The notes under the pieces are model-generated. The model did no database searches and was not told where the DNA came from. It was given only the letters and a program-made list of their open reading frames with translations. A program made the position numbers and the translations under genes. Shown here in pieces: positions 22,713-33,119 of a DNA stretch of 64,000 nucleotides. Every line of letters starts with the position of its first letter. The stretch's first letter is position 1. Origin of the DNA: Cherax quadricarinatus (taxonomy: Eukaryota; Arthropoda; Malacostraca; Decapoda; Parastacidae); assembly GCF_038502225.1 (NCBI RefSeq), contig NC_091341.1, forward strand, positions 6,282,035 to 6,346,034, in the 5' to 3' direction.

Positions 22713-23495
22713 AAAATCCACCATATTTCATTAAATTTCTAATACAACCCTCCCCATACCCCTCTCCATCTCACCCCTCATTTCTTCACATCCACTCACC
22801 CATCTCCCAACATACCTCATCAGAACACACAAAAAATCACATTTCACATCCACAAATGCATCTCATCACCTATCTCAAATACACTAAAATCACTTGAACC
22901 AAGATATTCACCAAATTCTATGGCCACATAACACACACACACACCACACTTTACTTTGAACACCTTCAAAACACACTCATACATGATCATTTGAAGACCA
23001 CCTTTTCTCAATATCTCTTAAGAAATATTCTCTCATCGACAACCTTTATCATCTCACTACAGAACAACCCCCATATTACTTCGAACACTCTCATAAATCA
23101 TTTGAATAATCACAAAACACCTCTGAACATTTCCAAACACTGAAACACTTCCAAAATATCATTTTGAATACTCCCAAATAATATTTGACTTCTCTAATTT
23201 ATCTACACTTACACATTTCATTAACTGATCGCGTTCATGTTATATAATAGCTTGAGGTGAGTGGGATCGTCTTGGTTATAGTGATTTGAGGGGATTTCTA
23301 TAAAATGGGTGTTAATTGGTGTTGATCCTAGTTTCTGGTGATTTTTAGTGTTGTTCGGGCAGTATTCAGTGCTGTTTTGGAAGTATTCAGTGGTGTTTTG
23401 AGAGTATTCAAAGGAGTCTGATGTTTTTTAATGTGTTCAAATGATTTTTTGGAGTAATCAAAGGTAATTGATGATGTTTTTGTTGTTTAAAGTGT

Positions 23496-23497
<2 letters not shown>

Positions 23498-23541
<44 letters not shown>
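23498..23541. repeat. (GT)n microsatellite
   Basis: About 20 GT units in the foldback centre. A similar tract lies at 23933-23970. Confidence 0.95.
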
Positions 23542-23544
<3 letters not shown>

Positions 23545-23933
23545 GTTTTGGTAAAATGTCTCATGTCATAAGTGTATGAGTTAGTTTTTGTGATAATGTT
23601 GTAAAGTCTGGAGATTGAGGGAGTAGTACGTCGGATGAGCTGTAATTTCAGTTAATGAAATGTGTAAGTGTAGATAAATTAGAGATGTCAAATCTTATTT
23701 GGGAGTATTCAAAATGATATTTTGGAAGTGTTTCAGTGTTGTTTGGAAATGTTCAAAGGTGTTTTTGTGAGTATTCAAATGATTTATGAGAGTGTTCGAA
23801 GTAATCTGGGGGTTGTTCTGTAGTGAGATGATAAAGGTTGTCGATGAGAGAATATTTCTTAAGAGATATTGAGAAAAGGTGGTCTTCAAATGATCATGTA
23901 TGAGTGTGTTTTGAAGTGTTCAAAGTAAAGTGT

Positions 23934-23972
<39 letters not shown>

Positions 23973-25454
23973 GGTGGTCATAGAATTTGGAGAATATCTT
24001 GGTTACAGTGATTTTAGTGGATTTGAGATGGGTGATGAGATGCATTTGTGGATGTGAAATGTGATTTTTTTGTGTGTTCTGATGAGGTATGTTGGGAGAT
24101 GGGTGAGTGGATGTGAAGAAATGTGGGTGAGATGGAGAGGGGTATGGGGAGGGTTGTATTAGAAATTTAATGAAATACGGTGGATTTTACTGAAAATAAA
24201 GGTAATGTGTGAATATTTTAAAAGAAATTATAGAAGTGAAACGTTATGATACATTGGAAAAGATTGGAGGGTGTAGAAACATGTCGCAGTAGTTGGGTAG
24301 TGAGATGATTAGTTGTTGTGAGTATAATATTAAACTATGTGGATACAAGGAGATGGGAATGGAGAGGATTTTATTAGAATTTTAGTAATGTAGGGAGGAA
24401 TGTGCATTACATTTAAGATTCAGTAAAAAGGGGAAAAAATTGTATCGAAAGTGGAAAAATTGTGAATAAAATGGTAAATGATGAGGGTTGTGGGTATTGT
24501 TGTCGAACTAGAGCTACCAAAAAAGATGTTATAAGTGGGTTGTTGTTGTGGGGTGTTGTGGGGTGTTGTGGGTGTTGTCAAACTAGAGATGCCGAAAGTG
24601 GTTATAAGTTGCGGGTTGTTGTTGTGGGTGTTGTGGGTGATGTGGATTGTGGGTGATGTGGATTGTGGGTGTTGTGGGATGTGGGTGTTGTGGGATGTGG
24701 GCGTTGTTGTCGAACTAGAGATGCCAAAAAAGAGGTGATTCTGATGTAAGTGTTTGTGTGTGTTTGGTTTGTGTTCATGTTTTTTGCGCTCGTGTTATAT
24801 CTTAGTTGGAGGTGAGTGTAATCATAGAAATTGGTAATCGTCTTGGTTATAGTGATTTGAGGGGATTTGTGTGAAAATGGGTGATAGTCTGTGATGTTGA
24901 TCTTAGTTTATGGTGATTTTGGTGGTGTTTTGACTGTATTCAGTGATGTTTTAGTAGTATTCAGTGGTGCATTTGGGAGTACTCAAATGATGTTTTGAGA
25001 CTATTCAAAGGTGTTTTTGAGGGTGTTCTGGGAGTATTCAGTGGTGATTTGGCGGTGTTCGAATGATGTTTTTGGAGTATTCAAAGGAAATTGATGGTGT
25101 TTTTGTTGTTCAAAGTAAAGTGTGGTGTGTGTGTGTTAGTGTTGGTAGTTACTCGTAAGTGTATGAGCTAGTTTTTTTTTGTGCTAATGTTGTAAAAATC
25201 TGGAGAATGAGGGAGTAGTATGGCAGATGAGATGTAATTTAATGAAATATGTAAGCGTGGATGAGTTAGAGATGCCAAATCATATTTGGGAGTATTCAAA
25301 ATGTTGTCTTGGAAATGTTCTAATGTAATTTGGAAGTGTTTCGGTATTGTTTGGAATTGTTCAAAGGCGTTTTTGTGAGTATTAAAATGATTTATGAGTG
25401 TTCGAAGTAATCTGGGGGTTGATTTGTAGTGAGATGATAAAGGTTGTTCAAGAG

Positions 25455-25456
25455 AA

Positions 25457-25520
<64 letters not shown>

Positions 25521-25626
25521 GTGCGCATGTGTGTGTTAGTTACCATTGTGTCCTAGGCACATGTCAATTAGACACTTGGCCTGTTGTATATGAGTGTGTG
25601 TGTTGTGCGTGTTGTGTTGTGCGTGT

Positions 25627-25702
<76 letters not shown>
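25455..25702. repeat. (GT)n and (GA)n compound tract in right arm
   Basis: (GT)n at 25458-25512 is followed by about 130 bp of GTGTG-rich DNA and (GA)n at 25641-25701. It is larger than the mirrored CT/CA tract in the left arm. Confidence 0.95.
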
Positions 25703-25704
<2 letters not shown>

Positions 25705-26096
25705 TTACTTCGTGGGGACTGGCCAGAGATTTTAATCTGAAGGTAAATCAGATAAGATTCGCCAAGTCGGCAGATGTCCAGACTTTGAGGAGAGTGAATC
25801 TTTTGTTGTATTTTGTAAAAAAATTGAGGATTGTTGTGGGTATTAACGAAAATGAGGAATTATTTGGGCTATCCCGGGTTAAGAGTGAAAATGTGTAGTG
25901 TCATTTATGAAAAAAAAATTGTAACAAAAGGGGAAAAATTGTGAATTAAAATGGAAAATGATGTGGGTTGTTGAACTAGAGATGCTAAAAAACAAATGTT
26001 GTAAGTTGTGGGATGTGGGTGATGTTGTCGCGTCTGGGAGCCCAGAATAAACATTAATGGTGACAGACCTGATTCTACCTGTTGGCTTGTGTGTGT

Positions 26097-26155
26097 GAGG
26101 TCATCACGTGACGTCACTGACCGCTGAGTCAACACAGGTAGGGTGACGTCATGCA
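26097..26155. promoter_or_regulatory. Cluster of CRE, AP-1 and E-box palindromes, right arm
   Basis: Mirror of 20654-20710: TCACGTGA 26104-26111, TGACGTCA 26109-26116 and 26144-26151, TGAGTCA 26125-26131. All four core sites are intact in both arms. Function is inferred. Confidence 0.45.
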
Positions 26156-27125
26156 TGCGAGGAAGTTACTTGTTTAGACCTGCATAGACCCAAAAATTTG
26201 ATCCGAGGAAGTAGAGCAGGAATATTTGGGATGGGGGGGTGGAAGTGGGAGGTGTGGGTCAGAGGTGTTGATCCGAGGAGATGGAGCAGGAATATTGGGT
26301 TTAGAGGGTGGTGTGAGGGAGAAGGAGGTCTTGATCCGAGGAGATGGAGCAGGAACATTTGGACAGAGGGTGACGGTGTGGGGGAGAATGAGGTCTTGAT
26401 CCAAGGAGATGGAGCAACAATATTTGGGGTGGTGGGAGGGGTGATGGTGTGGAGGAGGATGATCTTGATCCAAGAAAATATACGAGAAATACTTGGACAT
26501 AGAGGGTAGAAGTGGATGGTGGGAGGTGTGGGGGGAGAGTGTTGATCCGAGGAGATGGAGAGCACAAGAAAATGAAAAAAAATCGAAAATATTTGGGGGA
26601 ACCCAAAAAACTTGATCCAAGGAGATGGAGCAGGAATATTTGGGGTAGAAGTGGATGGTGGGTGTTGATCCGAAGAGTTGGTGAATACAAGAAAATGAAA
26701 ATCGGAAAAAAATTCGGGGAGCGGGGGCGATCCTGCGGACGCTGCAGAAGGCACGGGCGCAGGTGGACACGCGGGCGGGCGTGGGTGCACGGGCGGGCGC
26801 GAGGGCGGAGGGCGCAGGTGGGGGGGGGCGCTGGGGACGCGGATGAGGTGGTTGAGGGTGGAAGTGGGGCGAGGTTCGAGGGGGAGCTGTGGAGGAGGGT
26901 CATGATGCGGTGAGAAGGGGGGTCGAGGGGGGGAAGTGAGGTGGTCGAGGGTGAGGTCAGGGTCATTAGCATAAAGGTGTGAACTTTCACACCTATGTCG
27001 GGGAGAAGGAGAGACCGGAAGTAGGAAACCGGAAGTAACACCTAGACCGGAAGTAACACCTAAGTGTTACTTCCGAGCCATACAGAAGAAAAGTCTAGTA
27101 CTTATATATATATAATAATTTAATA

Positions 27126-27173
27126 ATAAACAATTAAATTTTTTTCGTTAGGTTTAGAATGATTTTTGCGAAA

Positions 27174-27178
<5 letters not shown>
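27126..27178 (-). mobile_element. Fragment of the TGTCGTGCCGAATA TIR element
   Basis: The reverse complement contains AATTTCGCAAAAATCATTCT and TAACGAAAAAA, matching 17290-17330 inside the TIR element. It lies between the foldback end and a (TA)n tract. Confidence 0.65.
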
Positions 27179-27260
<82 letters not shown>

Positions 27261-27268
27261 GGGGGGGG
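27179..27268. repeat. (TA)n(TG)n(G)n compound microsatellite
   Basis: About 30 TA units, then 10 TG units, then nine G. It abuts the 5' truncation of the LINE copy that follows. Confidence 0.95.
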
Positions 27269-27285
27269 AAGGGGGCATTAGTTTG

Positions 27286-29462
27286 TGGTTATAGGAGGGT
27301 GGGGGCAGGAGGAAAGAGGAGTGATTGGTCGAATGATGAAGTAAAGGGTGTGATAAAAGAGAAAAAGTTAGCTTATGAGAGGTTTTTACAAAGCAGAAGT
27401 GTTATAAGAAGAGCAGAGTACGTATATGGAGAGTAAAAGAAAGGTAAAGAGAGTGGTGAGAGAGTGCAAAAGTAGAGCAGATGATAGAGTGGGAGAGGCA
27501 CTGTCAAGAAATTTTAATGAAAATAAGAAAAAATTTTGGAGTGAGTTAAACAAGTTAAGAAAGCCTAGGGAAAGTATGGATTTGTCAGTTAAAAACAGAG
27601 TAGGGGAGTTAGTAGATGGGGAGATGGAGATATTAGGTAGATGGCGAGAATATTTTGAGGAACTTTTAAATGTTAAGGAAGAAACAGAGGCAGTAATTTC
27701 ATGCACTGGTCAGGGAGGTATACCATCGTTTAGGAGTGAAGAAGAGCAGAATGTAAGTGTGGGGGAGGTACGTGAGGCTTTACGTAAAATGAAAGGGGGT
27801 AAAGCAGCTGAAACTGATGGGATCATGACAGAAATGTTAAAAGCGGGGGGGGGGGATGTAGTGTTGGAGTGGTTGGTACTTTTGTTTAATAAATGTATGA
27901 AAGAGGGGAAGGTACCTAGGGATTGGCGGAGAGCATGTATAGTCCCTTTATATAAAGGGAAAGGGGACAAAAGAGACTGTAAAAATTATAGAGGAATAAG
28001 TTTACTGAGTATACCAGGAAAAGTGTACGGTAGGGTTATAATTGAAAGAATTAGAGGTAAGACAGAATGTAGGATTGCGGATGAGCAAGAAGGTTTCAGA
28101 GTGGGTAGGGGATGTGTAGATCAAGTGTTTACATTGAAGCATATATGTGAACAGTATTTAGATAAAGGTAGGGAAGTTTTTATTGCATTTATGGATTTAG
28201 AAAAGGCATATGATAGAGTGGATAGAGGAGCAATGTGGCAGATGTTGCAAGTATATGGAATAGGTGGTAAGTTATGAAATGCTGTAAAGAGTTTTTATGA
28301 GGATAGTGACTCTCAGGTTAGGGTGTGTAGAAGAGAGGAAGACTACTTCCCGGTAAAAGTAGGTCTTAGACAGGGATGTGTAATGTCACCATGGTTGTTT
28401 AATATATTTATAGATGGGGTTGTAAAGGAATTAAATGCTAGGGTGTTCGGGAGAGGGGTGGGATTAAATTTTGGGGAATCAAATTCAAAATGGGAATTGA
28501 CACAGTTACTTTATGCTGATGATACTGTGCTTATGGGAGATTCTAAAGAAAAATTGCAAAGGTTAGTGGATGAGTTTGGGAGAGTGTGTAAAGGTAAAAA
28601 GTTGAAAGTGAACATAGAAAAGAGTAAGGTGATGAGGGTATCAAATGATTTATTATTATTATTATTACAATCAAGGGGGAAGCGCTAAACCCGGAGGATT
28701 ATACAGCGCCTGGGGGGGTATGTGGAAGGCATTCAGGCTTAATTTGGGGAACTGGAGCATAGATCCAATTCCCTAAATCAAGAGCCCCTCACCAACATCA
28801 AGGAACCTTCCTTGAGGGGATCAAATGATTTAGATAAAGAAAAATTGGATATCAAATTGGGGAGGAGGAGTATGGAAGAAGTGAATGTTTTCAGATACTT
28901 GGGAGCTGACGTGTCGGCGGATGGATTTATGAAGGATGAGGTTAATCATAGAATTGATGATGGAAAAAAGGTGAGTGGTGCGTTGAGGTATATGTGGAGT
29001 CAAAAAACGTTATCTATGGAGGCAAAGAAGGGAATGTATGAAAGTATAGTAGTACCAACACTCTTATATGGATGTGAAGCTTGGGTGGTAAATGCAGCAG
29101 CGAGGAGACGGTTGGAGGCAGTGGAGATGTCCTGTCTAAGGGCAATGTGTGGTGTAAATATTATGCAGAAAATTCGGAGTGTGGAAATTAGGAAAAGGTG
29201 TGGAGTTAATAAAAGTATTAGTCAGAGGGCAGAAGAGGAGTTGTTGAGGTGGTTTGGTCATTTAGAGAGAATGGATCAAAGTAGAATGACATGGAAAGCA
29301 TATAAATCTATAGGGGAAGGAAGGCTGGGTAGGGGTCGTCCTCGAAGGGGTTGGAGAGAGGGGGTAAAGGAGGTTTTGTGGGCAAGGCTCTTGGACTTCC
29401 AGCAAGCGTGCCTGAGCGTGTTAGATAGGAGTGAATGGAGACGAATAGTACTTGGGACCTGA
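27286..29462 (+). pseudogene. Reverse transcriptase of RTE-like LINE, broken by a stop and a SINE
   Basis: From 27426 to 29462 one frame encodes nearly the whole protein. It includes RT fingers (DGIMTEML, WRRACIVPLYKGKGD, NYRGISLL), palm A (FMDLEKAYDRV, near 28190-28220), RQGCVMSPWLFNIFIDG (28370-28420), the catalytic LLYADDTVLM (near 28510-28540), RYLGADVSADG and the C-terminal LLYGCEAWV, LRWFGHLERM and GRGRPRRGW blocks. Breaks: a frameshift near 27430 where the upstream linker frame ends; an in-frame TGA at 28275-28277, where copy D has CTA (Leu); and the SINE, which supplies a TAA at 28686-28688. SINE plus TSD adds 180 bp, so the downstream frame is kept. Codon use is A/T-rich. The catalytic YADD is intact but the copy is dead. 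Confidence 0.9.
28653..28819 (-). mobile_element. SINE family S167 inserted in the LINE RT frame
   Basis: A 167-bp insertion with its (AAT)n tail at the low-coordinate end, so it lies on the minus strand. It is bounded by the 13-bp direct repeat ATCAAATGATTTA (28640-28652, 28820-28832). LINE copy D at 46490-46510 shows the uninterrupted site (ACGATTCAGATAAAG). The SINE is therefore younger than this LINE copy. Confidence 0.95.
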
Positions 29463-29810
29463 CGATCTGTTGGAGTGTGAGCAGGGTAATATTTAGTGAA
29501 GGGATTCAGGGAAACCGGTTATTTTCATATAGTCGGACTTGAGTCCTGGAAATGGGAAGTACAATGCCTGCACTTTAAAGGAGGGGTTTGGGATATTGGC
29601 AGTTTGGCGGGATATGTTGTGTATCTTTATATGTGTATGCTTCTAAACTGTTGTATTCTGAGCACCTCTGCAAAAGCAGTGATAATGTGTGAGTGTGGTG
29701 AAAGTGTTGAATGATGATGAAAGTATTTTCTTTTTGGGGATTTTCTTTCTTTTTTGGGTCACCCTGCCTTGGTGGGAGACGGCCGACTTGTTGAAAAAAA
29801 ATATACGTAT

Positions 29811-29812
29811 AT

Positions 29813-29846
<34 letters not shown>

Positions 29847-29864
29847 ATAAATATATATATATAG

Positions 29865-29892
<28 letters not shown>
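29811..29892. repeat. (TA)n microsatellite between LINE and PLE
   Basis: Interrupted TA repeats directly after the LINE 3' end and directly before the PLE 3' end. Confidence 0.95.
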
Positions 29893-29896
<4 letters not shown>

Positions 29897-29924
29897 AAAA
29901 CAACCACTATGAAAGAATAGAGAA

Positions 29925-29966
29925 ATTCCAAGTGCTTTCGTGACTACTGACATTATCAAGGAACAA
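29925..29966 (-). ncRNA. Hammerhead-like motif in the PLE 3' region
   Basis: Minus strand: flank TTCC, core TTGATAA (29953-29959), a GTCA/TCAC-like stem II with one mismatch, GAAA (29936-29939), then GCACT, T, and GGAA. TTCC pairs with GGAA as stem I, and AG/CT can form a two-pair stem III with loop CA. The core has U3 and A8 instead of C3 and G8, as in H2 and H4. Ribozyme activity is untested. Confidence 0.5.
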
Positions 29967-30164
29967 TGAAAGTAATGCATCAAAGGAAGGCATATAAAGG
30001 GTCTAGCCCACACCTCACAGTCACATCCCACAACAAAGCAACACCTGACATGAGACTTCCAAATAAGGGAACACTGCAGCAGGACCGCTGGCCCAACTAG
30101 ACAGGTCCTTCACACAACCCACCAACAAACTATTCTACCCAAGAATTAAGAATTTTAAAATTTA

Positions 30165-30825
30165 TTATTTGTCCAATGTATTATTAAATTCTTCCCAAAT
30201 TATATTCGTTATAAATGAATCTAATTTATATAAACCAAAGGAAATATTCATATTATTGTCAAAACTGCTTTTTATGAAACAAGATTCAATTATATTCCTG
30301 TCGAACATGGACTTGCTTGATACAACTTTCTCAACTTTTTGAAAATCAATTGGATGGTTAAAATCTCTTACATGAATAAATAAAGCATTGGAATCTTGTC
30401 CAGTTCTAATGCTATATTTATGTTGTTTTAATCTTAGTTCGAAACTTTTACCAGTTTGACCGTAATAAACTTTATCGCAAATTTTACAAGGAATCTTATA
30501 GACACATCCATCAGCATTCTGGGGGGAATTCTTTATCAAAAGTTTGTTTTACTGTATCAAGATTTTTGAATACAACTTTAATATTAAAAGTCTTAAGAAG
30601 AGAAGGCATATCAACCAAGTTTTCATGGTAAGGGAGAACCAACATATTTTTAGTTGAATAAAGTTGGGTGTCCCTTTTTGGATTGTAAAAAGTATTTCTA
30701 GCAATTTTAAAAGATTTATCAATTACGTGTCTTGGGTATTTGAAATCATTACCTATTTCATAAATTTTGGATATTTCGTCATCTATGAACTCAAGACTAC
30801 AAATACGTAAAGCTCTCAAAAACAT
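30165..30825 (-). pseudogene. PLE protein fragment: linker plus GIY-YIG endonuclease, frameshifted
   Basis: Two overlapping frames together encode the C-terminal third of a PLE protein. Frame 30511-30825 gives the RT-endonuclease linker (FLRALRICSLEFIDDEI, then YPRHVIDKSF and LVLPYHENL). Frame 30165-30539 gives the GIY-YIG nuclease: GCVYKIPCKICDKVYYGQTG carries the VY..YGQTG motif and the CKIC pair, followed by RLKQHK (catalytic-type Arg/Lys region), NALFIHVRDFNHPID and the Glu-bearing NIIESCFIK. The shift lies near 30530-30545, close to T and G runs. This nuclease type nicks target DNA for PLE integration. Key motifs are readable, but the missing RT makes the copy inactive. Confidence 0.85.
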
Positions 30826-30883
30826 TGATGAGAAAACAGAGTTTAACTATCTTGATGTGAATATGAATATATATATATATATA

Positions 30884-31274
30884 TGTCGTGCCGAATAGGC
30901 AGAACTTGCGATCTTGGCTTAAATAGCAACGCTCATCTTGCCATAAAGGACAAGCGAAAATTTGTGTATGTAAGAATTTCTCCAAAATCACTCTGAGCCT
31001 AACGAAAAAAATATATTTCACTGTGTTTGTTAAATATTAAATTATTGTAAACAAATCTAAAATATATTTAGTTGGGTTAGGCTAAAATAAATTGCTCTTG
31101 TTATAATAAGGTTAGGTAAGTTTTCTAAGATTCTTTTGGTGCAAAATTAAAAATTTTTACATTACCATTAATGAAAAAAATATATCTTTAAACATACAAG
31201 AGAAAATTTTTGAAAGGACTTAATTTTAAACGAGTTCTTGCTAATTGACCAGTTTTACATATTCGGCACGACAT
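30884..31274. mobile_element. 391-bp TIR element (MITE-like), full copy
   Basis: Terminal inverted repeats TGTCGTGCCGAATA (30884-30897) and TATTCGGCACGACA (31260-31273) bound an A/T-rich body with no coding capacity. Both flanks are (TA)n, so a TA target is possible but a TSD cannot be delimited. Partial copies lie at 17202 and 27126, also against (TA)n. I recall this as a frequent decapod repeat. Confidence 0.8.
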
Positions 31275-31348
<74 letters not shown>

Positions 31349-31366
31349 CATACATATATATATACA
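31275..31366. repeat. (TA)n microsatellite
   Basis: Interrupted TA tract after the TIR element, ending in TACATACATATATATATACAG. Confidence 0.95.
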
Positions 31367-31655
31367 GTGATATGCTGATGTGTGGTGACAGGGATACATT
31401 ATTTTACATCATACGTCTCTACCAATGGTAGTTGTGTCCTGAAGTTACTCAATCTCTAGGTTTGTAGTTAGTGCCTTCAGGCTGAGGAGGGAGGAAGAGA
31501 TCCTGTATAATGTTAGGAGTTAGACTTCATTTTTAGTTTATTATTTTCTGGCATGTTATCTGTTTTATGTCTTCCTATCTCATGTATGTGAGTGTGTTTG
31601 TATCATTCTGTTTATTTTAAACATTTTTAAAGTTTTATTGAGTTCAATAACCGTG
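31367..31655. other. Unannotated DNA
   Basis: No gene or repeat is recognised between the TIR element and the 22-bp array. Confidence 0.4.
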
Positions 31656-31659
31656 TAAT

Positions 31660-32926
31660 GTATGTGCAGTGAGACACTATTTGTATCAGTGACTGACTAT
31701 ATATGTGTCAGTGACTGGCTCCGTATGTGTCAGTGACTGGCTCCGTATGTGTCAGTGACTGGCTCCGTATGTGTCAGTGACTGGCTCCGTATGTGTCAGT
31801 GACTGGCTCCGTATGTGTCAGTGACTGGCTCCGTATGTGTCAGTGACTGGCTCCGTATGTGTCAGTGACTGGCTCCGTATGTGTCAGTGACTGGCTCCGT
31901 ATGTGTCAGTGACTGGCTCCGTATGTGTCAGTGACTGGCTCCGTATGTGTCAGTGACTGGCTCCGTATGTGTCAGTGACTGGCTCCGTATGTGTCAGTGA
32001 CTGGCTCCGTACGTGTCAGTGACTGGCTCCGTATGTGTCAGTGACTGGCTCCGTATGTGTCAGTGACTGGCTCCGTATGTGTCAGTGACTGGCTCCGTAT
32101 GTGTCAGTGACTGACTCCGTATGTGTCAGTGACTGACTCCGTATGTGTCAGTGACTGACTCCGTATGTGTCAGTGACTGACTCCGTACGTGTCAGTGACT
32201 GCCTCCGTATGTGTCAGTGACTGGCTCCGTATGTGTCAGTGACTGACTCCGTACGTGTCAGTGACTGGCTCCGTATGTGTCAGTGACTGGCTCCGTATGT
32301 GTCAGTGACTGGCTCCGTATGTGTCAGTGACTGGCTCCGTATGTGTCAGTGACTGGCTCCGTATGTGTCAGTGACTGGCTCCGTATGTGTCAGTGACTGG
32401 CTCCGTATGTGTCAATGACTGACTCCGTACGTGTCAATGACTGACTCCGTACGTGTCAATGACTGACTCCGTATGTGCCAATGACTGACTCCGTATGTGC
32501 CAATGACCGACTCCGTATGTGCCAATGACCGACTCCGTATGTGCCAATGACCGACTCCGTATGTGCCAATGACTGACTCCGTATGTGCCAATGACTGACT
32601 CCGTATGTGCCAATGACTGACTCCGTATGTGCCAATGACTGACTCCGCATGTGCCAATGACTGACTCCGCATGTGCCAATGACTGACTCCGCATGTGCCA
32701 ATGACTGACTCCGCATGTGCCAATGACTGACTCCGCATGTGCCAATGACTGACTCCGTATGTGCCAATGACTGACTCCGTATGTGCCAATGACTGACTCC
32801 GTATGTGCCAATGACTGACTCCGTATGTGCCAATGACTGACTCCGTATGTGCCAATGACTGACTCCGTATGTGCCAATGACTGACTCCGCATGTGCCAAT
32901 GACTGACTCCGTATGTGTCAGTGAGG
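31660..32926. repeat. 22-bp minisatellite array, about 56 units
   Basis: The first two-thirds consist of GTGTCAGTGACTGGCTCCGT plus AT. From about 32410 the unit becomes GTGCCAATGACTGACTCCGT plus AT, with a GCATGTGCC sub-block at 32645-32760. The sharp switch indicates two homogenised subfamilies. The minus strand lacks stops in any register, giving three overlapping long frames with a 22-residue period, which are artefacts. Confidence 0.95.
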
Positions 32927-33119
32927 AGTTCAACGATTTCCCACTTGCTTTTTTTATGCTCTCAGTTAAATCGGGTCTCAGGCCTGGATGAAGGTATAAT
33001 CCTCTACACGGATACAAAGGCTTTCTCAGTACATACTAACTACACTATGTTCCAAATGCATGGGTTTATCTGTTCCAGGTACAACTGCGTACTTAATCCC
33101 TTTTAGACACTCAGTAATG

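Larger units (their letters stand above)
19733..27115. mobile_element. 7.4-kb foldback element with ~3.45-kb inverted arms
   Basis: The left arm (about 19733-23230) matches the reverse complement of the right arm (about 23652-27115) from end to end. The outer ends share GACTTTTCT, CTGTATGGCTCGGAAGTAAC and the subterminal palindrome AACACTTAGGTGTTACTTCC. Inner blocks such as TCCCCCTCGAACCTCGCCCC, GGACTGGCCAGAG and AAATCCACCATATTTC are also mirrored. A ~420-bp centre (23231-23651) is unpaired and is a further copy of arm sequence. Arms differ by indels, (GT)n, (GA)n and (CT)n length changes, and one 170-bp insertion at 22543. No transposase motif is visible, so mobility is inferred from structure. 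A non-mobile palindromic duplication is the alternative. Confidence 0.85.
27270..29800 (+). mobile_element. RTE-like non-LTR retrotransposon, longest copy (C)
   Basis: This is a 5'-truncated LINE. It retains the linker after the endonuclease (WSNDEVKGVIKEKKLAYE at about 27330), the whole RT domain, the C-terminal domain and the 3' UTR. The 3' end is the family terminus GTCACCCTGCCTTGG and GACGGCCGACTTGTTG, after which a (TA)n tract begins. The endonuclease is absent. A SINE lies inside at 28653-28819. RTE-clade assignment is by RT and C-terminal layout; a phylogeny would settle it. Confidence 0.9.
29893..30868 (-). mobile_element. Penelope-like element (PLE), 5'-truncated
   Basis: On the minus strand the linker and GIY-YIG endonuclease of a PLE are followed by a ~270-bp 3' non-coding region, ending at about 29893 in (TA)n. 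The RT domain is missing, cut at about 30868 by another (TA)n. The 3' region holds a hammerhead-like motif (29930-29965). A stretch at 30061-30150 resembles the CR1-like 3' end (GGAACACTGCAGCAGG), so it may be chimeric. PLEs copy via RNA and are known to carry hammerhead ribozymes. Confidence 0.85.

Noticed and set aside
26149..27041. Conserved protein starting MLLPVS in both foldback arms
   Set aside because: Conservation is explained by the inverted duplication; the frame is low-complexity, runs through repeats and differs in length between arms.
32412..33017. Repeat protein with SVIGTYGVSHWHIRSQSLAH period on the minus strand
   Set aside because: Three overlapping frames of the 22-bp array read the same sequence.
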